Below, one piece after another: positions 18,053 to 25,525 of a stretch of 64,000 nucleotides of DNA; the first letter of the stretch is position 1; each line of letters opens with the position of its first letter. The notes under the pieces are model-generated. The model was not told where the DNA came from, ran no database searches, and saw only the letters and a program-made list of their open reading frames with translations. The stretch lies in assembly GCA_046329815.1 (NCBI GenBank), contig JAXLTY010000001.1, forward strand, positions 1,942,150 through 2,006,149, in the 5' to 3' direction. Origin of the DNA: JADJSS01 sp046329815. GTDB taxonomy: Bacteria; Bacteroidota; Bacteroidia; Chitinophagales; JADIYW01. The position numbers and the translations under genes were made by a program.

Positions 18053-18104
18053 CTTGTCATAATTTCGATAAAAAATGAGAGTAACTAACCAATATTATGA
18101 CAAG
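18053..18104. repeat. 11-bp inverted repeat with 30-nt loop
   Basis: CTTGTCATAAT and ATTATGACAAG are perfect complements separated by 30 bp; A-runs follow on the plus strand. It may be an old terminator, a small RNA, or two half-sites for a regulator. Confidence 0.4.
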
Positions 18105-18363
18105 TAAAAAAAATAAAAATATTAATCACGAAACAAAAATATACAAACTGTTTAACGTAATACCAGTAACTAGAATTCGGTACTAAAATCGCATTAGATG
18201 GTTTGTTTTATTTAGAATTTGGCGATTTAGCTTTTTGTAAATAATTGTAATTTACTGATAATCAATTTGATGCTGGTTCTTGCACTATTTACATCACTTT
18301 TTCAGGTTGTCAAACCGACTAATTTAGCAACAATATACATTATCTTATCATTACCACACCAAA

Positions 18364-18390
18364 CAAACGTTTGATACAATGCATGCATTG
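18364..18390. promoter_or_regulatory. Candidate operator of the TetR regulator
   Basis: Two perfect palindromes, CAAACGTTTG (18364-18373) and CAATGCATGCATTG (18377-18390), lie 71 bp before the regulator start and overlap or precede the likely promoter. TetR-family regulators bind such palindromes, often upstream of their own gene. Confidence 0.4.
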
Positions 18391-18420
18391 ATTATTTTTA
18401 TGTGGTATAATTTGACTGTA

Positions 18421-18454
18421 TTTTCAAATTTTCAAATTAACTCATTTTCAAATT
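18421..18454. repeat. TTTTCAAATT word repeats before the TetR gene
   Basis: TTTTCAAATT at 18421, TTCAAATTAA at 18431 and TTTTCAAATTG at 18445 form an imperfect tandem run ending just before the GTG start at 18461. Confidence 0.5.
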
Positions 18455-18460
18455 GAATTT

Positions 18461-19042
18461 GTGCCAAAGCAAAAAGTAAGCGTTGAAGATATTTTGAAGC
18501 AATCACTCAAGTTGTTTCGTCAAAAAAGTTACCATAATACATCTATTGCAGATATTGCTGAAGCATGTGGTTTGCTGAAAGGAAGTCTTTACCATTATTT
18601 TCCTAGCAAAGAAGCATTGATGAGCGCCGTAATAAAATATGCGCACGAATTTTTCCAGAAAGAAGTTTTTTCTATTGCATACGATACTACCTTATCGCCA
18701 CAGCAGCGCATGGAAAAAATGTTCAAAAAATCGGAAAGAGCATTGGTCTCGGACGGAAACATCATGGGAAATATCGGTGTGGAAACAGCGCGCGCTATTC
18801 CTGAATTCGCAGAGCATATTCGTGATTTTTACAAAGAATGGATCAATGCGGTTGGATATGTTTTCCAGGAAATTACCAATGAAGAAGATGCTAAAAAACT
18901 GGCAGAACAAACCGTTGCAGAATTTGAAGGCGCTGTCATGATGACACGTATTTTTAAAGATACTAAATACATTAAAAATGCGTACGAACGCTTGATGAGT
19001 CGTTTTGCTGCATTTACTTTAGCCGATTTGAAAAATTCTTAA
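18461..19042 (+). CDS. TetR/AcrR-family regulator of the adjacent beta-oxidation genes
   Basis: 193 residues from a GTG start. The N-terminal helix-turn-helix is clear: TSIADIAEACGLLKGSLYHY followed by FPSKEALM. The C-terminal ligand domain is all helical with no specific motif. It is the first gene of a same-strand cluster with fadN (37-bp gap), fadA and fadE. By analogy with FadR-type TetR repressors it is inferred to sense long-chain acyl-CoA and repress the operon, but this is context only. Two palindromes upstream may be its operator. Confidence 0.85.
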   Translation: MPKQKVSVEDILKQSLKLFRQKSYHNTSIADIAEACGLLKGSLYHYFPSKEALMSAVIKYAHEFFQKEVFSIAYDTTLSPQQRMEKMFKKSERALVSDGNIMGNIGVETARAIPEFAEHIRDFYKEWINAVGYVFQEITNEEDAKKLAEQTVAEFEGAVMMTRIFKDTKYIKNAYERLMSRFAAFTLADLKNS

Positions 19043-19079
19043 AATTTTAAACTCAATAATTTTTAAACTAATTAAAAAA

Positions 19080-21467
19080 ATGGAATCAAAACAAACAAGA
19101 GCTATCAGAAAAGTAGCTGTCCTGGGTTCAGGTGTGATGGGTTCCGGTATCGCGTTGCACTTTGCCAATATTGGCGTAGAAGTGTTATTGCTGGATATCG
19201 TACCGTTCGACTTGAAAGAAGAAGACAAAGCGAATCCTAAAATGCGCAACAAAATTGTAAACGACGCTTTTGCTTTTGCACTAAAATCAAAACCGGCACA
19301 AGCATACAATCCGGAATCTGCAAAAAGAGTTACACTTGGTAATTTCGATGACGATATGCCTAAGATCAAAGATGTAGATTGGGTAATCGAAGTAGTGATT
19401 GAGCGTTTGGATATTAAACAGCAAGTATTCGCGAAAGTAGAACAATTCATCAAGCCGGGAACATTAGTTACATCTAATACATCAGGTATTCCGATTCATT
19501 TGTTGGAAGAAGGCAGAAGCGAAACATTCAAAAAGAATTTCGCTGGTACGCACTTCTTCAATCCACCGCGCTACATGCGCTTGTTAGAAATTATTCCAAC
19601 ACCAGGCACGGATCAAAGTGTGGTTGATTTCTTAATGCATTATGGTGATGTTTATTTAGGAAAAGAAACCGTTTTATGTAAAGATACACCGGCGTTCATC
19701 GCGAACCGTGTTGGTGTTTATACAATGGCAAAAATTTATCAGTTAACGCAAGAGTTAGGTTTAACCATTGAAGAAGTAGATAAGTTAACAGGTTCTGCAA
19801 TTGGTCGTCCAAACACAGGTACGTTTAAATTATCTGATTTGGTTGGTAATGATACCGGAACAAAAGTAATGTTAGGCATCAAAGAAAATTGTCCGAACGA
19901 TGAGCAGGCGTCAGCGTTTGATGTGCCGAAATATGTGCAGTTTTTATTGGATAATAAATTCTTTGGTAACAAAACGAAAAAAGGATATTACTACAAAGAT
20001 GAGCAACGTAATTCGTTCTCGTTGCGTTTAGATACCTTGGTTTATGAGCCGACACAAAAAGTAAAATTTGCTTCTTTGGATGCAGCTAATAAGTCAGAAG
20101 ATTTATCAGGAAAAGTTAATGCATTTATCAATGCTGACGACAAAGGCGCGCAATTGGTAAAACGTTCTTTAGCAGGTTTATTCGCGTATGTATCGAATCG
20201 CGTTCCTGAAATTTCTGATGTATTATATGCTATCGATGATGCGTTACGTGCTGGTTTTGCTTGGGACATCGGACCTTTCCAATATTGGGATATCGTTGGA
20301 ATCGAAAAAGGCATTGAGTTAGCCAAAGCGGATGGTTTGACTATTGCTTCATGGGTAACGGATATGTTGGCTGCAGGAAATACTTCTTTCTATAAAGTAG
20401 AAAACGGTGTGAAAAAATATTACGACCAGCAATCAAAAACCTATAAAGCAATTCCTGGCGCTGAGTCATTTATTATTTTAGATAATTTGCGCGCGAACAA
20501 ACCAGTTTGGAAAAACAGCGGCGGCACATTGCACGATATTGGTGATGGCGTTTTGAATTTAGAGTTCACTTCAAAAATGAATTCATTAGGTGGCGATGTT
20601 TTAGCAGCAATCAACAAATCAATTGAAATTGCAGAAAACGGTTATAAAGGTTTAGTGATCGGAAACGATGCAACAAACTTTTCTGTTGGTGCCAATTTGA
20701 TGATGATTTCGATGATGGCAATGGAGCAGGAATACGATGAATTGGATATGGCGGTTCGTCAGTTTCAGCAAACAACCATGCGTTGCCGTTATTCGTCAGT
20801 GCCTGTAGTTTCAGCGCCACATGGTATGACATTAGGCGGTGGCTGCGAAGTAACCATGCACTCAAATGCAGTAATAGCTTCAGCGGAAACATATATTGGT
20901 TTGGTAGAAGTTGGCGTTGGCTTAATTCCTGCAGGCGGCGGAACGAAAGAGTTGACGTTGCGTACTTCTGATAGTTTCAAAAATGGTGATCCGATGTTAC
21001 AAACGTTGCAAGATAATTTCTTAGCTATTGCAATGGCAAAAGTAGCAACTTCAGCAGCGGAAGCATTCGATTTAAACTTGATGCGCAAAGGCGTTGATAG
21101 AATTGTTGTAAATGCTAAACGTGTAATTGCAGAAGCAAAACGCGAAGTATTGGAATTATCAGCAAAAGGTTATACACAAACAGCTCACAGAAATGATATC
21201 ACTGTTTTAGGAAGAACTGGTTTAGGCACTTTAACCGTTGGTGTTGAATCGTTTGTTGCAGGTGGTTATATTTCTGAACATGATGCAAAAATCGCTAAGA
21301 AAATTGCTTATGTAATGTGTGGCGGCGATTTGTCTGCACCAACGCAAGTAAATGAACAATATTTATTGGACTTGGAAAGAGAAGCATTCTTGTCATTATG
21401 CGGCGAAAAGAAAACCTTGGAAAGAATCCAGGCGATGCTGACCACAGGTAAACCATTGAGAAATTAA
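19080..21467 (+). CDS. fadN: 3-hydroxyacyl-CoA dehydrogenase / enoyl-CoA hydratase (FadN type)
   Basis: 795 residues. The NAD-binding Rossmann fold comes first (VAVLGSGVMGSGIALHFANI, about residues 12-31), then the catalytic dehydrogenase segments HFFNPPRYMRLLEIIP, KDTPAFIANRVG and GRPNTGTFKLSDLVG, with an enoyl-CoA hydratase/isomerase domain at the C-terminus (about residues 500-780: TLGGGCEVTMHS, IGLVEVGVGLIPAGGGTKE). Order and length (dehydrogenase first, about 790 residues) match FadN of Bacillus rather than FadB/FadJ, where the hydratase is N-terminal. It performs the middle two steps of beta-oxidation and is followed by the thiolase and acyl-CoA dehydrogenase genes. Confidence 0.9.
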   Translation: MESKQTRAIRKVAVLGSGVMGSGIALHFANIGVEVLLLDIVPFDLKEEDKANPKMRNKIVNDAFAFALKSKPAQAYNPESAKRVTLGNFDDDMPKIKDVDWVIEVVIERLDIKQQVFAKVEQFIKPGTLVTSNTSGIPIHLLEEGRSETFKKNFAGTHFFNPPRYMRLLEIIPTPGTDQSVVDFLMHYGDVYLGKETVLCKDTPAFIANRVGVYTMAKIYQLTQELGLTIEEVDKLTGSAIGRPNTGTFKLSDLVGNDTGTKVMLGIKENCPNDEQASAFDVPKYVQFLLDNKFFGNKTKKGYYYKDEQRNSFSLRLDTLVYEPTQKVKFASLDAANKSEDLSGKVNAFINADDKGAQLVKRSLAGLFAYVSNRVPEISDVLYAIDDALRAGFAWDIGPFQYWDIVGIEKGIELAKADGLTIASWVTDMLAAGNTSFYKVENGVKKYYDQQSKTYKAIPGAESFIILDNLRANKPVWKNSGGTLHDIGDGVLNLEFTSKMNSLGGDVLAAINKSIEIAENGYKGLVIGNDATNFSVGANLMMISMMAMEQEYDELDMAVRQFQQTTMRCRYSSVPVVSAPHGMTLGGGCEVTMHSNAVIASAETYIGLVEVGVGLIPAGGGTKELTLRTSDSFKNGDPMLQTLQDNFLAIAMAKVATSAAEAFDLNLMRKGVDRIVVNAKRVIAEAKREVLELSAKGYTQTAHRNDITVLGRTGLGTLTVGVESFVAGGYISEHDAKIAKKIAYVMCGGDLSAPTQVNEQYLLDLEREAFLSLCGEKKTLERIQAMLTTGKPLRN

Positions 21468-21477
21468 TAATTAAAAT

Positions 21478-21527
21478 ATCACAGAGTTTCACAAAGAAAA
21501 CTCAGAGAACTTCGTGCCCTCTGTGAT
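21478..21527. repeat. Inverted word repeat between fadN and fadA
   Basis: ATCACAGAG at 21478-21486 and CTCTGTGAT at 21519-21527 are inverted copies flanking TTTCACAAAG-like repeats. It lies in the 86-bp gap inside the operon and could form a hairpin in the transcript. Confidence 0.5.
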
Positions 21528-21553
21528 ACAAATCAAAAAATAAAATAAAAAAT

Positions 21554-22729
21554 ATGGAAGCATATATCGTGGCCGGTTACAGAAGCGCAATCGGCAAAGC
21601 AAAAAAAGGCGGTTTCCGCTTTTATCGTCCGGATGATTTAGGTGCTGATGTGGTAAAACATTTAGTAGCATCAGTACCAAATTTAGATCCGTCAAGAATC
21701 GATGATTTAATTTGTGGCAACGCCATTCCGGAAGCAGAACAAGGCATGCAGATCGGTCGTATGATTGTATTGCGTGCAGGTTTGCCATTAACTGTTGGTG
21801 GAGTAACTGTCAATCGTTATTGTGCATCAGGTTTAGAAACTATTGCTATGGCAACTGCAAAAATTAAAGCAGGCATGGCAGACTGCATCATCGCAGGTGG
21901 TGTAGAATCTATGTCGTTATTGCCAATGACAGGTTGGAGAACAGTATTAAATTATGGCATCGCAGCAACCACACCTGATTATTATTCATCAATGGGTTTA
22001 ACGGCAGAAGCAGTTGCACAACAGTATGGTATTTCAAGAGAAGATCAGGATTTATTTTCGTTCAACTCACATCAAAAAGCAATCAAAGCAATTGAAAGTG
22101 GTTTATTTAAAGACGAAATTGTGCCGGTAACAGTAGAAGAAGTGTTCTTGCAAAACAACAAAAGAAAAACTAAATCATTTGTAGTAGATACAGATGAAGG
22201 TGCCCGTAAAGATACCACTATCGAAGGTTTAGCAAAATTAAAACCGGTATTCGCCGCAAAAGGTTCTGTAACAGCAGGTAACTCTTCTCAAACATCTGAC
22301 GGTGCTGCGTTTGTGTTAGTAATGTCAGAAAAAATGGTGAAAGAACTGAATATCGAACCGATCGCGCGTTTGGTAACAAGCGCTGTAGTGGGCTGCGAAC
22401 CACGCATCATGGGTATCGGTCCTGTGGTAGCCATTCCACGTGCGTTGCAATTAGCAGGTTTAAAATTGGAAGACATCGAAATGATCGAATTGAACGAAGC
22501 ATTTGCTGCACAATCATTAGCAGTGATTCGCACGCTTGGTTTGAATCAGGATATTATCAATCCAAATGGTGGCGCTATTGCGTTAGGACATCCGCTGGGC
22601 TGTTCAGGTGCAAAATTATCTGTTCAGTTGATTAATGAAATGCGCCGTCAGAATAAAAAATATGGCATGGTATCAGCTTGTATCGGCGGCGGACAAGGCA
22701 TTGCCGGTATTATCGAGAGATTAAAATAA
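21554..22729 (+). CDS. fadA: Acetyl-CoA acyltransferase (beta-ketothiolase)
   Basis: 391 residues, the standard thiolase size. It has the active-site Cys in NRYCASGLETI (about residue 93), the GGVESMS motif, and the C-terminal NEAFAAQSLAV, NPNGGAIALGHPLGCSGAK and CIGGGQGIAGI signatures. It cleaves 3-ketoacyl-CoA with CoA to acetyl-CoA and a shortened acyl-CoA in the last step of beta-oxidation. Position between fadN and fadE copies the fadNAE order. Only 5 bp separate its stop from the fadE start. Confidence 0.95.
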   Translation: MEAYIVAGYRSAIGKAKKGGFRFYRPDDLGADVVKHLVASVPNLDPSRIDDLICGNAIPEAEQGMQIGRMIVLRAGLPLTVGGVTVNRYCASGLETIAMATAKIKAGMADCIIAGGVESMSLLPMTGWRTVLNYGIAATTPDYYSSMGLTAEAVAQQYGISREDQDLFSFNSHQKAIKAIESGLFKDEIVPVTVEEVFLQNNKRKTKSFVVDTDEGARKDTTIEGLAKLKPVFAAKGSVTAGNSSQTSDGAAFVLVMSEKMVKELNIEPIARLVTSAVVGCEPRIMGIGPVVAIPRALQLAGLKLEDIEMIELNEAFAAQSLAVIRTLGLNQDIINPNGGAIALGHPLGCSGAKLSVQLINEMRRQNKKYGMVSACIGGGQGIAGIIERLK

Positions 22730-22734
22730 ACAAA

Positions 22735-24522
22735 ATGGAAACACTAGAACAAATCAAATCATTGAAAGGCGGAGAATTCATCATCAAAGATTCAACACCG
22801 GAACAAGTATTCACGCCGGAAGATTACACCGAAGAACAACTGATGGTACGTGCCATGGCATCTGATTTTATAGAAAAAGAAGTATTACCGCGTTGGAAAG
22901 AATACGAAAAACAAGAACCGGGTTTGTCTCTTGAATTATTAGGAAAAGCTGGCGAATTGGGCTTATTGTCAACAGCTATTCCTGAAACCTACGGCGGTAT
23001 GCAGCAAGATGTAATAACGGGTTGTGTTATTGCTGAAGAAGTAGGCAGAACGGGCTCTTTTGCTACCACAGTGATTTGCCACATCGGTATCGGTACTTTA
23101 CCTATTTTATATTTTGGAACGGAAGAACAAAAACAAAAATTCTTACCAAAATTAGGCAGCGGCGAATGGGGCGCGTCTTATTGCTTAACAGAGCCAAGCT
23201 CAGGTTCAGATGCATTAGGCGCAAAAACAACCGCTACGTTTTCTGAAGATGGCAAAGAGTGGATCTTGAACGGACAAAAAATGTGGATTACCAATGCCGG
23301 TTTCGCGCATTCATTTACTGTATTTGCAAAAATAGACGGCAAAGAATTTACCGCATTCTTAGTGGAAGCAGGCACACCTGGTTTAAACTTAGGAGCGGAA
23401 GAAGACAAAATGGGTATCAAAGGTTCTTCTACTCGTCAGGTGTTTTTCGAGAACTGCAGAATTCCGGTAGAAAACATGTTAGGCGAGCGCGGCAAAGGTC
23501 ATTTAATCGCATTCAACATCTTAAATATTGGTCGTTATAAATTAGGTGCTACGGCATTAGGAGGCGCGCGCGAAGCATTCAACCAGGCAGTGCAATACGC
23601 GAATGAAAGAACGCAATTCGGAAAACAATTGTCTTCGTTCGGTGCAATTCAACATAAAATTGCTGAAATGGCAATCCAGATTTTCGCATTGGAAGTAGCT
23701 ACATATCGTTGTGCAAACGACATTGGAAAGTTAGAACACGAAAACCTCGAAGCAGGTAAAGAGTTTTCTAAAGCATTGTTAGGTGCTGCAGAAGAATACG
23801 CAATCGAATGTTCTATCGTAAAAGTATTAGGATCCGAAGTGTTGGATTTTGTGGTAGATGAAAATGTGCAAATTCATGGCGGCATGGGCTTCTCTGAAGA
23901 AACCAACGCTGCACGTGCGTACAGAGATTCACGTATCGCACGCATCTACGAAGGCACGAGCGAGATCAATCGTTTGTTGTCTATCGATATGTTGTTGAAA
24001 CGCGCGATGAGCGGCAAGATCGATTTGATGACACCAGGCATGGCTATTCAAAAAGAACTGATGAGCGTTCCTGATTTTGGCAGCGATGATGAAGGTCAGT
24101 TTGCCGCAGAATTCAAAGCCATCAAAAATGCGAAAAAAGCATTCCTGTTAGTAGCCGGTGGAGCCGTTCAGAAGTTGATGGCGAAAATGAAAGACGAGCA
24201 GGAAATCATTATGAACGCATCGGATATGCTGATTCAGATTTATACTGCAGAATCGTTGTTGCTGCGCGTTCAGAAAATTTTCGAGAAAGGCGAAAAAGCG
24301 AACAGTGTTTATGTAGATATTCTGAAAGTATTCTTCAACGATGCAATGAATAAAATCAATGTATTCGGAAAAGATGCATTGCAATCGTATGCAGAAGGCG
24401 ATGAGTTGCGTATCATGTTGATGGGCTTGAAACGTTTCACCAAATACGAACCTGTAAACGTAAAAGAAGCACGTCGTCGTGTGGCAGCAAAAATTATCGA
24501 AGCAGGAAAATACAACCTTTAG
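22735..24522 (+). CDS. fadE: Acyl-CoA dehydrogenase (FadE type, long form)
   Basis: 595 residues from ATG 22735, matching the long FadE of the Bacillus type. Residues about 30-420 carry the acyl-CoA dehydrogenase core: YCLTEPSSGSDALGAKTTA, WITNAGFAH, FGAIQHKIAEMA, the HGGMGFSEE segment and RIYEGTSEINRL. The rest is a helical extension of about 160 residues. The enzyme makes trans-2-enoyl-CoA using FAD and passes electrons to ETF. The frame extends upstream into fadA, but MET-LEQIKSL at 22735 is the credible start. A hairpin and a strong terminator follow, ending the operon. Confidence 0.94.
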   Translation: METLEQIKSLKGGEFIIKDSTPEQVFTPEDYTEEQLMVRAMASDFIEKEVLPRWKEYEKQEPGLSLELLGKAGELGLLSTAIPETYGGMQQDVITGCVIAEEVGRTGSFATTVICHIGIGTLPILYFGTEEQKQKFLPKLGSGEWGASYCLTEPSSGSDALGAKTTATFSEDGKEWILNGQKMWITNAGFAHSFTVFAKIDGKEFTAFLVEAGTPGLNLGAEEDKMGIKGSSTRQVFFENCRIPVENMLGERGKGHLIAFNILNIGRYKLGATALGGAREAFNQAVQYANERTQFGKQLSSFGAIQHKIAEMAIQIFALEVATYRCANDIGKLEHENLEAGKEFSKALLGAAEEYAIECSIVKVLGSEVLDFVVDENVQIHGGMGFSEETNAARAYRDSRIARIYEGTSEINRLLSIDMLLKRAMSGKIDLMTPGMAIQKELMSVPDFGSDDEGQFAAEFKAIKNAKKAFLLVAGGAVQKLMAKMKDEQEIIMNASDMLIQIYTAESLLLRVQKIFEKGEKANSVYVDILKVFFNDAMNKINVFGKDALQSYAEGDELRIMLMGLKRFTKYEPVNVKEARRRVAAKIIEAGKYNL

Positions 24523-24524
24523 AA

Positions 24525-24557
24525 ATCTATCAGCACGGCTTCAGCCGTCAGATAGAT
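24525..24557. repeat. Hairpin after fadE
   Basis: ATCTATC ... ACGGCT-TC-AGCCGT ... GATAGAT forms a long, nearly complete stem-loop 3 bp after the fadE stop, without a T-run. It may protect the 3' end or be an interspersed palindromic repeat. Confidence 0.5.
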
Positions 24558-24566
24558 GATTACATT

Positions 24567-24595
24567 AAAAAGACCGTCTAAGACGGTCTTTTTAA
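24567..24595. terminator. Bidirectional intrinsic terminator ending the fad operon
   Basis: AAAAAGACCGTCT paired with AGACGGTCTTTTT; A-run and T-run on both sides serve the convergent small membrane protein gene as well. Confidence 0.85.
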
Positions 24596-24640
24596 TTGTT
24601 TATAGCTTTTTTGGCAAATGATTAGCGAAAACAATATATT

Positions 24641-24853
24641 TTAGTAAGAATTGAAATAAGCGTTTTTATCTAACGACAACTGCATCGGTTTAAAAGCCGC
24701 GTGTTTCTTTCTGTTCACAGACCATCCTTTTAAGAGCAACAGCGCAACAGGCACGAATAATAAATGCGTGTAAACGCCTGCATCGAATACAAAAAATCCA
24801 ACTGCCCAAAGTATGAGTAACATTGCCGCAACTGCATAATATAGATTTTTCAT
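24641..24853 (-). CDS. Small lmo0937-like membrane protein
   Basis: 70 residues. Two hydrophobic stretches: AVAAMLLILWAVGFFVF (about residues 8-24) and THLLFVPVALLLL (about 29-41), with the pattern MKNLYYAVAAMLLILW...GFF resembling the lmo0937 (DUF5670) family of two-helix membrane proteins, usually about 50 residues. Here an extra polar tail of some 28 residues follows. These proteins are often induced by stress, but the role is unknown. It has a simple ATG start and no neighbours in an operon. Confidence 0.7.
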   Translation of the reverse strand: MKNLYYAVAAMLLILWAVGFFVFDAGVYTHLLFVPVALLLLKGWSVNRKKHAAFKPMQLSLDKNAYFNSY

Positions 24854-25130
24854 GGCTTTCGTTTTAAAATTTAAACGCTATACAAAAATGTATCTTTTTC
24901 GTTTATTGATATTACACAATTTTTCCGGGATCTTACATGATTTTAAGGTTCGGTTTTCCACAGTTTTTACCATTGCACAAAAAAATGTTCATCCTTTCAT
25001 TAGCAGAACTTCCACTTTTGCTTTAAGGATCCGGACTTCCTGTTCTGTGTTTTTGATTTTCTCTCTATATATAATATGGTAAAAAAGTCATCAGGCATAG
25101 CCAAAAATCTCTTCCATACAATAAAATTGT

Positions 25131-25353
25131 TTCTAGCGAGGACAAATTTTACTCTAGCGCACACAGATTTCTTTCTAGCGATCATTTTTGCAATGCATTT
25201 ATGGTCGCGGACGGCAAAATTGAGGTCGCTAGAGAGAAAATAATGATTGCGGACGTCAAATTTATGGCCGCTAAAGAGAAAATAATGATCGCGAACAGTG
25301 ATTTTCTGCTGTTTGAAAGCAAATTTACCATTCGTTGCAGCAAAATTGAGCCA
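25131..25353. repeat. Diverging degenerate 21-bp repeats encoding 7-residue units
   Basis: On the plus strand seven units of 21 bp run from 25207: they translate as ADGKIEV, AREKIMI, ADVKFMA, AKEKIMI, ANSDFLL, FESKFTI, RCSKIEP. On the minus strand, left of about 25183, three units read ARKKSVC, ARVKFVL, ARNNFIV. Unit starts resemble GCTAGA/GCGGAC. Period is 21 bp with a stronger 42-bp repeat (25207, 25249, 25291). Confidence 0.7.
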
Positions 25354-25460
25354 TCGTACCTGTAGAAATGACTGTGTATCTGAAAAACCCTTTCACCGCA
25401 AAAAACCTCTGTTTCACCGATTATACCTTTCCTAATATGTTAATTAACTTGCAGAGTACT

Positions 25461-25490
25461 TGACAGTTAAAATATTTTTCTTAGGTTTGA
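25461..25490 (+). promoter_or_regulatory. Promoter of the M43 protease gene
   Basis: TTGAC at 25461 and TAGGTTTG at 25483-25490 with 19 bp between TTG and the -7 box: a full match to the Bacteroidota consensus. Leader about 30 nt. Confidence 0.65.
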
Positions 25491-25525
25491 TTGAACGTAA
25501 CAATTAATTTAAACACACAAACTAA

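Larger units (their letters stand above)
17954..18460. other. Long intergenic region upstream of the sensor kinase and the fad operon
   Basis: No gene of credible length is present. Contents: an 11-bp perfect inverted repeat CTTGTCATAAT/ATTATGACAAG at 18053-18063 and 18094-18104; two palindromes near 18370-18390; a TATAATTTG promoter-like box at 18406-18414; and a run of TTTTCAAATT word repeats at 18421-18454. It must hold the promoters of both divergent operons. Confidence 0.6.
24854..25525. other. Long intergenic region with diverging repeats
   Basis: No convincing gene. The centre (25131-25353) is made of degenerate 21-bp repeats arranged in opposite orientations; the right end carries the promoter of the protease gene. 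A plus-strand frame stays open through the right repeats (ATG 25201 to TAG 25365, 54 codons), and a minus-strand frame stays open through the left ones, but neither has a ribosome binding site or a recognisable fold. Confidence 0.6.

Noticed and set aside
25000..25185. A 60-codon minus-strand gene across the left repeats
   Set aside because: Its open frame is explained by the repeat phase; no ribosome binding site, signal or continuation.
25207..25353. CRISPR array at the 21-bp repeats
   Set aside because: Units are contiguous without unique spacers, degenerate, and keep a 3-base phase; no cas genes nearby.
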